Shown: piece after piece, positions 44,932 to 54,092 of the stretch
Layout of the letters: every line of letters begins with the position of its first letter
How positions within the stretch are numbered: the stretch's first letter is position 1
DNA from: Aminobacter niigataensis
Lineage (GTDB): Bacteria > Pseudomonadota > Alphaproteobacteria > Rhizobiales > Rhizobiaceae
Reading direction: 5' to 3'
NCBI RefSeq assembly: GCF_014200015.1
Contig: NZ_JACHOT010000001.1
Coordinates: forward strand, 1,612,001-1,676,000
Length of the DNA stretch: 64,000 nucleotides
The notes under the pieces: model-generated
What the model saw: only the letters and a program-made list of their open reading frames with translations
What the model was told of the DNA's origin: nothing
Database searches by the model: none
Position numbers and translations under genes: made by a program

Positions 44932-45216
44932 CGGATGTTCCTCCTGTTTGATGTCGGCGCGCGACGACCTGCGATCATCCCTCGCATCGGCGCCCGATTG
45001 GCGGGCTTGCCTGCACTGGTTCTGGTGGCTCCTCGCGCATAGGCGAACACGACCATCTGGCGTCCGTTCAACATGGCGAGGCACGCGCAAGCATGCGGCT
45101 TTGCTGTCGCGGCCAGAGGCCGCGAAGTCCTGCACGCTCATCACATGCGTCACACGCTCGGTTTCCTGTTCGATGGCCGGGTCAGGTGACATGGCGGGCC
45201 GTTACGGCCCGGCTCA

Positions 45217-46101
45217 TCAGTCGCCGGGGCGCAGCCGACGGGCTCCCCGATGTTCGCTGTACCAGGCCAGCGTCTTTTCCCAGCCGCCGAAGGGGAAGAA
45301 GTGCAAATGCAGCGGTCCCACCGGTTGCGGATAGCTCGTTGACATTGCTTCAATCACATCGGCCGGATTGCGGTCGGCAATGACGTTGAACAGCCCGCTC
45401 GCCGAACGCTTCAGCGCCGCGATCGAAGGCCCTACCCCGCACATCATGGCGAACTTGACCAACTTGGCCAGGCTGGTCACGCCCGCAAGCCCGACATGCA
45501 CGGGAAGTCCTGGATACTGTTCGTGCAAGCCTCGCGCCCAGGCACCCATGGCAGCACCGTCGAAAGCGAATTGCGAGACGACCCTGGCATCGATGGAGCG
45601 GTCATCGCAGATCTCGAGCTTGCGCCGAAGCGCGTCGGCAAGATCGGCATCGCCAATGTTCGGATGTCCCTCGGGGTAGCCCGCGACAAAGGCCGTACGA
45701 ATGGTCGAGTCGCGAAGCACGGGATGTGCCAGCAGTTGCGCAGATTCACTCATCGGCCCCGGAAAAAGTGCCGGATTGCCGCCCAGAAACAGCGCTTCAG
45801 TAATGCCGTTGCGGCTGTGCGCAGCGACGAGATCGACAAAGTCCTTCTCGGTCTTGAAGTTGCGCGCGCCGAGATGCGGCACGGCGATGTAGCCCTTTTC
45901 CCTGATACGCAGAGCCGCTTCAACCTGCATCGCCTCGGGCTTGCCGGTGAGATGGGTCAGGAACACGCGCGAACCCAGCGGGAAGTGCGAGACCTCGGGC
46001 GCAAAGCTGCGCGCCTGCTCCGGCGCGAGCTCGATCGACATGGCAGGCCCGACAGCACGGGCAGATGGCCTATCGGCAACGGCTTCACTTGTTTCGGTCA
46101 T
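45217..46101 (-). CDS. Methylenetetrahydrofolate reductase-family protein (MetF-like)
   Basis: A 294-residue protein of the MTHFR family (FAD-dependent TIM barrel that interconverts 5-methyl-THF and 5,10-methylene-THF). Family landmarks are PHLGARNFKT, LFLGGNPALFPGPM and AGYPEGHPNI. ATG 46101 (MTETSEAVADRP) is preferred to the longer frame. Beside a GcvT-like THF methyltransferase and glyA it would most simply oxidise methyl-THF to methylene-THF, as in methylotrophs that use THF-dependent demethylases. It is a short, diverged MetF, so the reaction is inferred from family and context. Confidence 0.85.
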   Translation of the reverse strand: MTETSEAVADRPSARAVGPAMSIELAPEQARSFAPEVSHFPLGSRVFLTHLTGKPEAMQVEAALRIREKGYIAVPHLGARNFKTEKDFVDLVAAHSRNGITEALFLGGNPALFPGPMSESAQLLAHPVLRDSTIRTAFVAGYPEGHPNIGDADLADALRRKLEICDDRSIDARVVSQFAFDGAAMGAWARGLHEQYPGLPVHVGLAGVTSLAKLVKFAMMCGVGPSIAALKRSASGLFNVIADRNPADVIEAMSTSYPQPVGPLHLHFFPFGGWEKTLAWYSEHRGARRLRPGD

Positions 46102-46174
46102 GTCTGCCCTTGGTCGATTGCGACCAGCCTGCGGCGTTCGCCGCCATGGCTGGCGCCGCCGATTGTCCAGGGTT

Positions 46175-46198
46175 GCCGGGCGGAACATGCCGCCCGGC
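46175..46198. other. Stem-loop between the GcvT-like and MetF-like genes
   Basis: GCCGGGCGG and CCGCCCGGC form a perfect nine-base-pair stem around AACATG. It lies in the 129-bp gap inside the one-carbon operon. It could attenuate transcription or stabilise the upstream message. There is no T-tract, so it is not a strong terminator. Confidence 0.45.
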
Positions 46199-46230
46199 GG
46201 TTCTTCGGGGAGGATGCGACGCTTGCTGCG

Positions 46231-47487
46231 TCAGCCTTTGGCGCGCTTGAGCGACAGGAACGGCAGCTCGATGACGCGCGCATTGACGTCGATCGTCTCG
46301 CCGTCCTTGTTCCAGCGCAGTGTCAGCTGCGAGCCAATTTCGGCTGCCTTGCCGCGCAGATGACCGAAGCCGATCATCTTGCCGATCGACGGTGCCCAGG
46401 CGACGCTCGAGGCATGCCCCACTTCAGCCCCGTCATGGAAGGCCGGCACCGGGTACCAGCGCACGCGCCGGAGATTGCCCGGCGTGCCGCCGTCGAGGCC
46501 CTTGCCGCCGGCAGCCTGCGACCAGTCGATGTCGAGTCCGACGAGTTGGCGGTGGTCGCCCGCTTCCGACATGCGCTGCAGCGCGGCCTTGCCGACGAAG
46601 TCGCTCTTGCGCAGGTCGATCAGCCGGCCAAGACCCAGATCGTAAGGCGAAGCCCGGAACTTGCCGGCTGCCTGGATACCGGCGCCACCGTGATCGGGGC
46701 CGGCGCTGGTGTAGTCGTAACCGACGATCAGCAGGCCGGCTTCGAGCCGGGCCAAATCGAGCGCCCAGGCACCCGCGGGCAGGATGCCGAAAGGCTGGCC
46801 CGCTTCCTGTACCGCATCCCAGACGGCTGCGCCGTCGGCGGCCCTGACCCAGAGCTCATAACCATGCTCGCCGGTGAAGCCCTGGCGCAATATCTCGACC
46901 TGCCGGCCGGCGATGGTGACGAAACCTAGCCGCGAAAACGGCAGTTCATCGAAGGCATTGCCGGTCACAGCGCGTAGCACTTCCCGTGAGCGCGGCCCCT
47001 GCAGGGTGAGGATGCCATAGTCATCGGTGATGTCGGTCACCACGACGTCGAGGCCCTCGGCATGGCTCTTCCACCAGGTGAAGCCGGGATCGGCCGAGAC
47101 ACGAAAGGTGGTTTCGTCCATGCGGAAGACGAGGCCGTCGCCGACGACGTGGCCGTTCTCGTCACACCATGGCGCATAATATATCTGGCCGACCTTCAGC
47201 TTGGTAATGTCGCGCGGGATCAGGCTGTCCATCAGCCTTTCCGCATCAGGCCCAGTGATGACGTATTTCGACAGCGGCGACATGTCGCCCATGGCGACCC
47301 GATTGCGGATCGCAGCCAGTTCCTCGACCATGTCGGAATAGGCGTCGACGACCATGTTCCTGTCCCAGCGCATCCACAAGGCGTTCTGGTTCAGCGGCGC
47401 CGTACGCTCGACGAACGGTGTGCCGCGGAATGCAACCCGGGCATCGGCCGCGGCGCTCAGGCCGGTGATGAATTTGACGTCGTCCAT
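46231..47487 (-). CDS. GcvT-family THF-dependent methyltransferase (aminomethyltransferase/demethylase type)
   Basis: A 418-residue GcvT-like protein. It has the THF-binding fold with AMGDMSPLSKYVITGPDAER, TLQGPRSREVL and the GFTGEHGYELWV motif, then a C-terminal barrel with DFVGKAALQR. Family members move a methyl or methylene group from a substrate to THF: the glycine cleavage T-protein, DmdA, and syringate/vanillate O-demethylases. No GcvH or GcvP is near, so this is more likely a stand-alone demethylase than glycine cleavage. It is first in the C1 operon, with GGAGG just ahead of ATG 47487. Confidence 0.88.
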   Translation of the reverse strand: MDDVKFITGLSAAADARVAFRGTPFVERTAPLNQNALWMRWDRNMVVDAYSDMVEELAAIRNRVAMGDMSPLSKYVITGPDAERLMDSLIPRDITKLKVGQIYYAPWCDENGHVVGDGLVFRMDETTFRVSADPGFTWWKSHAEGLDVVVTDITDDYGILTLQGPRSREVLRAVTGNAFDELPFSRLGFVTIAGRQVEILRQGFTGEHGYELWVRAADGAAVWDAVQEAGQPFGILPAGAWALDLARLEAGLLIVGYDYTSAGPDHGGAGIQAAGKFRASPYDLGLGRLIDLRKSDFVGKAALQRMSEAGDHRQLVGLDIDWSQAAGGKGLDGGTPGNLRRVRWYPVPAFHDGAEVGHASSVAWAPSIGKMIGFGHLRGKAAEIGSQLTLRWNKDGETIDVNARVIELPFLSLKRAKG

Positions 47488-47506
47488 AGAAGTCTTTCCT
47501 CCACGC

Positions 47507-47522
47507 GCCCCACGAGCGGGGC
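47507..47522 (-). promoter_or_regulatory. Hairpin directly upstream of the GcvT-like gene ribosome-binding site
   Basis: GCCCC-GCTCGT-GGGGC (reverse strand) is a perfect five-base-pair GC stem with a six-base loop ending a few bases before the GGAGG of the GcvT-like gene. It could influence translation initiation. I do not recognise a known riboswitch in the leader. Confidence 0.3.
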
Positions 47523-48000
47523 AGCAATTGCCGATGTCGATGCACCGGTTTCCCCGACACGATCAAATTCACCTCAGCCATGGAAGAATCGGAGCTGGCA
47601 CATGCCCGGCACTATTCCATCGCTGCTTTGTTGAGGCCCTTCAACAGGCCTTTTCAATCGCATCTATTGCTGTCGAGATTTTCACGGAGGAACGAAATTC
47701 GGAATGCCCGGAGTTGCCGGACGCATACCTGAGGTTCAAGTGGCCGCACGAGTGGCCCAGCGTCCACGAAGATGGTTCGAGGCAGGACGCGGCGACCAAA
47801 GGCCAACCCTGCCCGGCCGGCGTCTGCCCGCGGGAGAAGTCAGAAAAGATGCCAGATGAGTAAGCGCCAAGGCAAATATTGCTTGCTGATGGGCGGCGCA
47901 TACGTCAGCTCGCGTCAGAAGCATCCATTCTTCGCACCCGTCCCTAAAGTCGCATTTGGTGAAAGGTTTCGGGTGCCATAAGGCCTACGAAAGCCTCAGC

Positions 48001-48150
48001 GATTCCACAGCACGGGATGCAATGAATGCCTGGCGGGCGATCTGCATCAGTCCAGAAGCAATTGCCGCTTCGATTGCCTACGCCATCGGACAGCCGGAGG
48101 ATGTGGACGTCGGCGAGATCATCGTGCGCCCGACTGCCAGCCCTCATTAA
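48001..48150 (+). pseudogene. Short-chain dehydrogenase C-terminal remnant
   Basis: The frame reads ISPEAIAASIAYAIGQPEDV followed by DVGEIIVRPTA and a TAA stop. This is the standard C-terminus of short-chain dehydrogenases/reductases of the YdfG-like group. No cofactor-binding GxxxGxG segment or YxxxK active site precedes it, so only the last ~50 codons survive. Confidence 0.6.
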
Positions 48151-48456
48151 GGGGGCGCTTCTCCGGCGCTCCAAACATTGCATTTGCACCTGACCCGATG
48201 GTCGTTCTTTGCAGTCAATAAATTTCTGGGCGATTCTGTCGCGTTTGTGGAACATCACGACAACGAGGATCATTCGCTTCGGATGACCCGCGGTCGGCTT
48301 CCCCTCGTCATTCATCGTGCTCGACCGTGCACAACCGGGCGATAACCGTAAGGCACACAGATCATCGCGGCTGCCATGGCTTTGGCAATTGTCACGACAG
48401 CCATCGATGGTTAGTGAGGTAGGGAGCCGAGCGACAAAGGGAGCACCGAGATACTG

Positions 48457-51354
48457 ATGCCGGACAACAGCTTGCTGACGTTACTTATTGTGCTGCCGTT
48501 CCTGGGAAGCCTGGTAACCGTCATGCTGGCATCGACGTCGCGAAACCTCGCCGGTGGCATTGCAGGTGCTGTGGCGCTTGCCTGCCATCTACTGGCCTGG
48601 CTCCTCTATGTCCCCGTCCGGGACAACCAAGTGGTCCACGCGGTGTACGAATGGGTGCCCAGCCTCGGCCTGACCGTGTCGCTGCGGCTGGACGGCTTCG
48701 CCTGGCTCTTTGCGCTGCTGGTCAGCGGAATCGGGGTGCTCGTCGTCCTCTACGCCCGCTACTACATGTCGGCGGAAGATCCGGTGCCGCGTTTCTTCTC
48801 TTTCTTCCAGGCCTTCATGGGAGCAATGCTCGGCATCGTCGTCTCCGGCAACCTGATCCTGCTGGTCGTGTTCTGGGAGCTGACCAGCATCACCTCCTTC
48901 CTGCTCATCGGCTACTGGCACCACAACCAGGCAGCGCGCGACGGCGCCCGCATGTCGCTGACCGTCACCGCGATCGGCGGGCTCGGCCTCCTGGCCGGCG
49001 TGATGGTGATCGGGCACATCGTCGGAAGCTACGACCTCGACCGGGTGCTGGCATCCGGCGACCTGATCCGCGCCCACCCGCTCTACGTTCCGGCCTTGCT
49101 GCTGGTTTTGCTCGGGGCGCTGACCAAGAGCGCCCAGTTTCCGTTCCACTTCTGGCTGCCGAACGCGATGGCCGCGCCAACGCCGGTCTCCGCCTACCTG
49201 CATTCGGCCACCATGGTGAAGGCCGGGGTGTTCCTGATGGCACGCCTCTGGCCGGTGCTTTCGGGCACGCCGGAATGGTTCATGATCGTCGGCCTGGCCG
49301 GCATGGCCTCGCTCGTCTTCGGCGCTTACGTCGCCATGTTCCAGCAGGACCTGAAGGGCCTGCTCGCCTATTCGACCATCAGCCACCTCGGCCTGATCAC
49401 CCTGCTCCTCAGCCTCGGCAGCCCGCTCGCGCTGGTCGCAGCCATCTTCCACATGATGAACCATGCGACCTTCAAGGCGTCGCTGTTCATGGCGGCCGGC
49501 ATCATCGACCACGAGACCGGCACGCGCGACCTCAGGAAACTGAGCGGGCTTTTCCGCTTCATGCCCATCACCGGAACGCTAGTGATGGTGGCAAGTGCCG
49601 CCATGGCCGGCGTCCCGCTGCTCAACGGCTTCCTGTCGAAGGAGATGTTCTTCGCCGAAGCCGTGGAGACGCATGCCGATTCCTGGCTCGACACAGTAGC
49701 GCCCTATGCCGCCGTGCTGGCCAGCGCGCTGGCGGTGACCTATTCGATGCGCCTGATCCACTCGATCTTCCTCGGCAAGCCGCCCGAGAGCTTTCCGCGC
49801 GAACCGCACGAGCCACCCTTCTTCATGCGCCTTCCGGTCACGCTGCTGGTATTCGCATGCCTGGTGGTCGGCATCGTTCCAGGGCTGACGATCGGACCGT
49901 ATCTGCACATCGCGGTCACATCGGTGCTGGGGGCTGCGACGCCGGAATACAGCCTCGCTGTCTGGCACGGCTTCACGGTGCCCCTGATCATGAGCCTGGT
50001 CGCACTGGTCGGCGGCGCCCTGCTCTATCTCGTCATCGGCGACTATCTCGAGCGCGCCGAAGGGGTGTTCCTGCTGCGCCGCTTCCAGGCCCAGCGCATC
50101 TTCGAGCAGGTCATGGTCACCGTCTCATGGCGGTGGGCACGCTTCATCGAGACCAATCTCGGCACGCGACGCCTGCAACCGCAGTTGCGCCTGCTTGTGT
50201 TCGTTGCATTCGCCGCGGCCCTGCTTTCGCTGTTCGGCAGCGACATCGGGCTGGCGCCGGTGCAGTTGGCAGGCACGGACTGGGTTTTCACCGGCATGTG
50301 GGCCGTGGGCGTGACCTGTGCGATTGCGGCCGCCCACCAGGCCAAATTCCATCGCCTGGCAGCGCTTGCCCTGCTCGGCGGCACAGGCCTCGTCACCTGC
50401 ATGACCTTCGTCTGGCTGTCGGCCCCCGACCTCGCGGTGACGCAGCTGGTCGTCGAGATCGTGACAACCATTCTCATCCTGCTCGGCCTGCGCTGGCTGC
50501 CGAAGCGCTCGCAGGCGCTCAGCGAACCGCTGGGGCCGATGGCGCGCCTGCGCCGCCTGCGCGACCTGACGATGGCCGTCGCCGCAGGCTTGGGCATGAC
50601 CGTCATCGCCTATGCTGTGATGACACGCCCGGCTCCCGACACCATCGCCGATTTCTTCCTCGAGAAGGCCTACAGCGAGGGCGGCGGACGCAACGTGGTC
50701 AATGTGATCCTCGTCGATTTCCGCGGCTTCGACACGCTCGGCGAGATCACCGTGCTCGGCATCGTGGCGCTCACGGTGTTTGCGCTGCTGCGCCGGTTCC
50801 GGCCCGCACCCGACAGCGTCGAGCGGCCGGAACAGCAGCGCATCCAAGGCGCTTATGACGAGGCACAACCGGATCGCCAGGCGGGCGCAACCGCCGCCGA
50901 CTACCTGTTCGTGCCGTCGGTGATCATGCAGTGGATGTTCCCTGTCATCATCATGTTCTCGGCCTATCTGTTCCTGCGCGGACACGATTCGCCGGGCGGC
51001 GGCTTCGCCGCCGGCGTGGCAATGGCTGCCGGCTTCATCCTGCAGTACATGGCGGCGGGAACCATCTGGGTGGAGGACAGGCTTCGCATCCTGCCGGTGA
51101 CCTGGATCGGCGGCGGCCTGCTCCTGGCCCTTTCCACAGGAATCGGCGCCTGGGTGTTCGGCAAGCCCTTCCTGACCTCACACGCGCAGTATGTCGACCT
51201 GCCTCTCATCGGCAAGGTACCACTGGCGACGGCGGCACTGTTCGACCTCGGGGTGCTGACGCTGGTCGTTGGTGCGACCGTGCTGATGCTCATTGCGCTT
51301 GCCCACCAATCCGTCCGCAGGCTGCGGGCTTCGCGCATCGAGGAGCAACAGTGA
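48457..51354 (+). CDS. mrpA: Mrp/Pha-type Na+(K+)/H+ antiporter subunit A, fused A-B
   Basis: A 965-residue, highly hydrophobic protein. The N-terminal two thirds are the NuoL-like proton-translocating part of MrpA (HYYM-like region, WELTSITSFLLIGYW, LTKSAQFPFHFWLPNAM). The last ~150 residues are an MrpB domain (IIMFSAYLFLRGHDSPGGGF), so A and B are fused, as in rhizobial phaAB. It is the first gene of a complete operon. The complex exchanges cytoplasmic Na+ or K+ for protons and supports salt/pH tolerance; in Sinorhizobium the homologous pha genes are needed for alkaline K+ adaptation and symbiosis. Confidence 0.96.
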   Translation: MPDNSLLTLLIVLPFLGSLVTVMLASTSRNLAGGIAGAVALACHLLAWLLYVPVRDNQVVHAVYEWVPSLGLTVSLRLDGFAWLFALLVSGIGVLVVLYARYYMSAEDPVPRFFSFFQAFMGAMLGIVVSGNLILLVVFWELTSITSFLLIGYWHHNQAARDGARMSLTVTAIGGLGLLAGVMVIGHIVGSYDLDRVLASGDLIRAHPLYVPALLLVLLGALTKSAQFPFHFWLPNAMAAPTPVSAYLHSATMVKAGVFLMARLWPVLSGTPEWFMIVGLAGMASLVFGAYVAMFQQDLKGLLAYSTISHLGLITLLLSLGSPLALVAAIFHMMNHATFKASLFMAAGIIDHETGTRDLRKLSGLFRFMPITGTLVMVASAAMAGVPLLNGFLSKEMFFAEAVETHADSWLDTVAPYAAVLASALAVTYSMRLIHSIFLGKPPESFPREPHEPPFFMRLPVTLLVFACLVVGIVPGLTIGPYLHIAVTSVLGAATPEYSLAVWHGFTVPLIMSLVALVGGALLYLVIGDYLERAEGVFLLRRFQAQRIFEQVMVTVSWRWARFIETNLGTRRLQPQLRLLVFVAFAAALLSLFGSDIGLAPVQLAGTDWVFTGMWAVGVTCAIAAAHQAKFHRLAALALLGGTGLVTCMTFVWLSAPDLAVTQLVVEIVTTILILLGLRWLPKRSQALSEPLGPMARLRRLRDLTMAVAAGLGMTVIAYAVMTRPAPDTIADFFLEKAYSEGGGRNVVNVILVDFRGFDTLGEITVLGIVALTVFALLRRFRPAPDSVERPEQQRIQGAYDEAQPDRQAGATAADYLFVPSVIMQWMFPVIIMFSAYLFLRGHDSPGGGFAAGVAMAAGFILQYMAAGTIWVEDRLRILPVTWIGGGLLLALSTGIGAWVFGKPFLTSHAQYVDLPLIGKVPLATAALFDLGVLTLVVGATVLMLIALAHQSVRRLRASRIEEQQ

Positions 51355-51692
51355 TGGAACTGACGCTCGCAATCGCCATCGGCTGCTTGACGGGATCGGG
51401 TGTGTGGCTGCTGCTGCGTCCGCGCACCTACCAGGTTGTCATCGGGCTTTCGCTGCTGTCCTATGCCGTGAACCTCTTCATCTTCAGCATGGGCAGGCTT
51501 CGCGTCGGGGCCGCGCCAGTGCTGGAAGGCAGCGGCGCCGTCAATCCGGCAGACTATGCCGATCCGATCCCGCAAGCCCTGGTGCTGACGGCCATCGTGA
51601 TCGGCTTTGCCACCACGGCACTATTCCTCGTCGTGCTGCTCGCCGCGCGCGGCTTGACCGGCAGCGACCATGTCGACGGGCGGGAGCCATGA
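51354..51692 (+). CDS. mrpC: Mrp antiporter subunit C
   Basis: A 112-residue NuoK-like subunit with three hydrophobic helices (LTLAIAIGCLTGSGVWLLLR; YQVVIGLSLLSYAVNLFIF; ALVLTAIVIGFATTALFLVV). Its ATG overlaps the last base of the mrpA stop, and its own stop overlaps the mrpD start, as in other mrp operons. Confidence 0.95.
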   Translation: MELTLAIAIGCLTGSGVWLLLRPRTYQVVIGLSLLSYAVNLFIFSMGRLRVGAAPVLEGSGAVNPADYADPIPQALVLTAIVIGFATTALFLVVLLAARGLTGSDHVDGREP

Positions 51693-53332
51693 TGGGTTTC
51701 TCGCAGCACCTGCTGATCCTGCCGATCCTACTGCCGATGGCCGCGGGAGCAATCCTGCTGTTGTTCGAAGAGCGGCGCCACAGTCTTAAGGCCGGCATCA
51801 ACATCGCCGCCACGGCCCTACTCCTGGGCCTGGCTTTCGCACTACTCCGCCTCGCCGACACCGGAGATGCGGCAGGTGGTGCTGTGACACACACGTATCG
51901 GCTGGGCGACTGGACCCCGCCGTTCGGCATCGTGCTGGTCCTCGATCGGCTGTCGGCCCTGATGCTGGTGCTGGCTTCGGTGCTTGCCGCCGCAACGCTG
52001 GTCTTTTCCTTGGCGCGCTGGCACAAGGCGGGCCCGCATTTCCACACCCTGTTCCAGTTCCTGCTGATGGGCGTGAACGGTGCCTTCCTCACAGGCGACC
52101 TTTTTAATCTCTTCGTCTTCTTCGAGGTCCTGCTGGCTGCCTCCTACGGCCTGATGCTGCATGGTTCGGGCGCCTTCCGTGTACGCGCCGGCCTGCACTA
52201 CATCGCCATCAACCTGGCTGCTTCGCTGCTGTTCCTGATCGGCGTCAGCCTGATCTACGGCGTGACCGGCACCCTCAACATGGCCGACCTTGCCATGCGC
52301 ATCCCTGAGGTCGCGCCGGAAAACCAGGCCTTGCTCGCAGCAGGCGCCGCCGTTCTCGGGATCGCGTTCCTGGTCAAGGCCGGCATGTGGCCCCTGTGTT
52401 TCTGGCTGCCGTCGGCCTATATGGCGGCCTCGGCGCCGGCATCGGCGCTCTTTGCCATCCTGAGCAAGGTTGGCTTCTATGTGCTGCTGCGGCTCACCTT
52501 GCTGTTGTTCGGCGCAGATGCTGGCCCGCTCGCCGGCTTCGGCAGCCAGGTGCTGTTGATCGGTGGCATGGCGACGATCGCCTTCGGCGCGTTCGGCGTG
52601 CTTGCATCACAATCGCTTGGCCGGCTCGCCGGATACAGCATTCTGGTGTCGTCCGGCACTCTGCTCGCCGCCGTTGGACTTGGCGACCAGGCCGTGGTCT
52701 CCGGCGCGATGTTCTATGTCGTTAGTTCGACGATCACCGTCAGTGCGCTGTTCCTGATGATCGAGCTCGTAGAGCGGGCGCAGGAGCCTGCCGCAAACCT
52801 TCTGACTGTCACCATGGAAGCCTATGGAGACGATATCGAACCCGAAGAGGAGGACGAGGAAGAAGTCGGCGTGGTGATGCCGGGAGCGCTTGCGATCCTT
52901 GGCGTCTGCTTCGGCTGCCTTGGCCTGCTGCTCGCTGGCCTGCCGCCTCTGTCCGGCTTCATCGGCAAATTCGCGCTGATCAATGCCATCTTCAATCCCC
53001 AAGGTCTCGGCACTGCGGCCGGCGGTCCGGATAGCGTCGGATGGATCCTTACGGCGCTTCTGATCCTGTCGGGTCTTGCCGCCCTGCTCGCCATGATGCG
53101 AACCGGCATCCGCACCTTCTGGGCACCATTGGAGGTCATCGTGCCCAGGGTGCTGGTGGTCGAGATCGTGCCGATCATCCTGCTCATCGGGCTTTGCTTC
53201 CTGCTGACGGTCCAGGCCGGGGCTGTCATGCGCTACACCGATGCCGCAGCGCAGGCGCTGCACGAACCGCGTTCCTACATCGAAGGCGTTCTGCCCGGAT
53301 CCGAGTCGGCAAGCGGGGTGTCGACACAATGA
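51689..53332 (+). CDS. mrpD: Mrp antiporter subunit D
   Basis: A 547-residue NuoM/N-like proton-channel subunit with about 14 helices, including LFNLFVFFEVLLAASYGLML and AFLVKAGMWPLCFWLPSAYM with the conserved lysine. An unusual acidic insertion (GDDIEPEEEDEEEVG, near residues 380-395) sits in a loop between helices. It starts at ATG 51689 overlapping mrpC; a second ATG follows immediately. It overlaps mrpE by four bases. Confidence 0.95.
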   Translation: MMGFSQHLLILPILLPMAAGAILLLFEERRHSLKAGINIAATALLLGLAFALLRLADTGDAAGGAVTHTYRLGDWTPPFGIVLVLDRLSALMLVLASVLAAATLVFSLARWHKAGPHFHTLFQFLLMGVNGAFLTGDLFNLFVFFEVLLAASYGLMLHGSGAFRVRAGLHYIAINLAASLLFLIGVSLIYGVTGTLNMADLAMRIPEVAPENQALLAAGAAVLGIAFLVKAGMWPLCFWLPSAYMAASAPASALFAILSKVGFYVLLRLTLLLFGADAGPLAGFGSQVLLIGGMATIAFGAFGVLASQSLGRLAGYSILVSSGTLLAAVGLGDQAVVSGAMFYVVSSTITVSALFLMIELVERAQEPAANLLTVTMEAYGDDIEPEEEDEEEVGVVMPGALAILGVCFGCLGLLLAGLPPLSGFIGKFALINAIFNPQGLGTAAGGPDSVGWILTALLILSGLAALLAMMRTGIRTFWAPLEVIVPRVLVVEIVPIILLIGLCFLLTVQAGAVMRYTDAAAQALHEPRSYIEGVLPGSESASGVSTQ

Positions 53333-53814
53333 GACGCATCCTGCCGTATCCCGTTCTCACCGCATCGCTCGTCATCGTATGGATGCTGCTCAACGCATTT
53401 TCCCTGGGCCATTTCCTGCTCGGACTGGTCGTGGCGATCGGTGCCTCGCGTGCCATGATGCAGCTTGAGCCGTCCAAGCCGCGTCTGCGGCGCTGGCAGC
53501 TCATCCCGTATTTGTGCGGCATCGTCCTGCTGGACATCGCGCGCTCCAACATTGCCGTCGCCACCATCATCCTCCAGGGTGGCCGGCGCGGTCGCACTGC
53601 GGGTTTTGTTTCGATCCCGCTCGACCTTCGCGACCGTACCGGGCTTGCAGTACTTGCCTGCATCGTGACCAGCACGCCCGGCACCGCCTGGGTGGAATAC
53701 AATTCCGCTTCGGGCGTCCTGCTCATCCATGTCCTCGACCTCGTCGACGAGCAGGAATGGATCGACCTGATCAAGACACGCTACGAAGCGACCCTGCGGG
53801 AGATTTTCGAATGA
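53329..53814 (+). CDS. mrpE: Mrp antiporter subunit E
   Basis: A 161-residue MrpE. Two N-terminal hydrophobic helices precede a soluble domain with DIARSNIAVATIIL and VTSTPGTAWVEY, the family signature. It overlaps mrpD and mrpF by four bases each. Confidence 0.95.
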   Translation: MRRILPYPVLTASLVIVWMLLNAFSLGHFLLGLVVAIGASRAMMQLEPSKPRLRRWQLIPYLCGIVLLDIARSNIAVATIILQGGRRGRTAGFVSIPLDLRDRTGLAVLACIVTSTPGTAWVEYNSASGVLLIHVLDLVDEQEWIDLIKTRYEATLREIFE

Positions 53815-54092
53815 CCTCCGCCATCCTCGCCTGGTCGGTGACCGCAGCCCAGCTCATGCTGGTCGCCGCCATGGCCTGCAACACCTACCGGCTCATTGTT
53901 GGGCCGCGCGCCCAGGATCGCGTGCTCTGCCTGGACGCGCTCTATGTCAACGCAATGCTGCTGGTTCTGACCTTCGGCATCCGCACCGGCAATGCGCTCT
54001 ATTTCGAGGCGGCACTGGTGATCTCGCTGCTCGGCTTCATCTCGACGGTGGCTCTTGCCAAGTTCCTGATGCGTGGCGAGGTGATCGAATGA
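53811..54092 (+). CDS. mrpF: Mrp antiporter subunit F
   Basis: A 93-residue subunit with three hydrophobic helices and the family stretch YRLIVGPRAQDRVLCLDAL. ATG 53811 overlaps the mrpE stop, and the stop overlaps the mrpG start. Confidence 0.95.
   Translation: MTSAILAWSVTAAQLMLVAAMACNTYRLIVGPRAQDRVLCLDALYVNAMLLVLTFGIRTGNALYFEAALVISLLGFISTVALAKFLMRGEVIE

Larger units (their letters stand above)
47488..48456. other. Long intergenic region with an SDR relic
   Basis: Nearly 970 bp between two divergent operons. It must hold the promoters of the GcvT-like operon (left) and of the mrp operon (right). The only coding trace I can support is the short-chain dehydrogenase C-terminus at 48001-48150. 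The remaining short frames show no recognisable domain. Confidence 0.6.
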
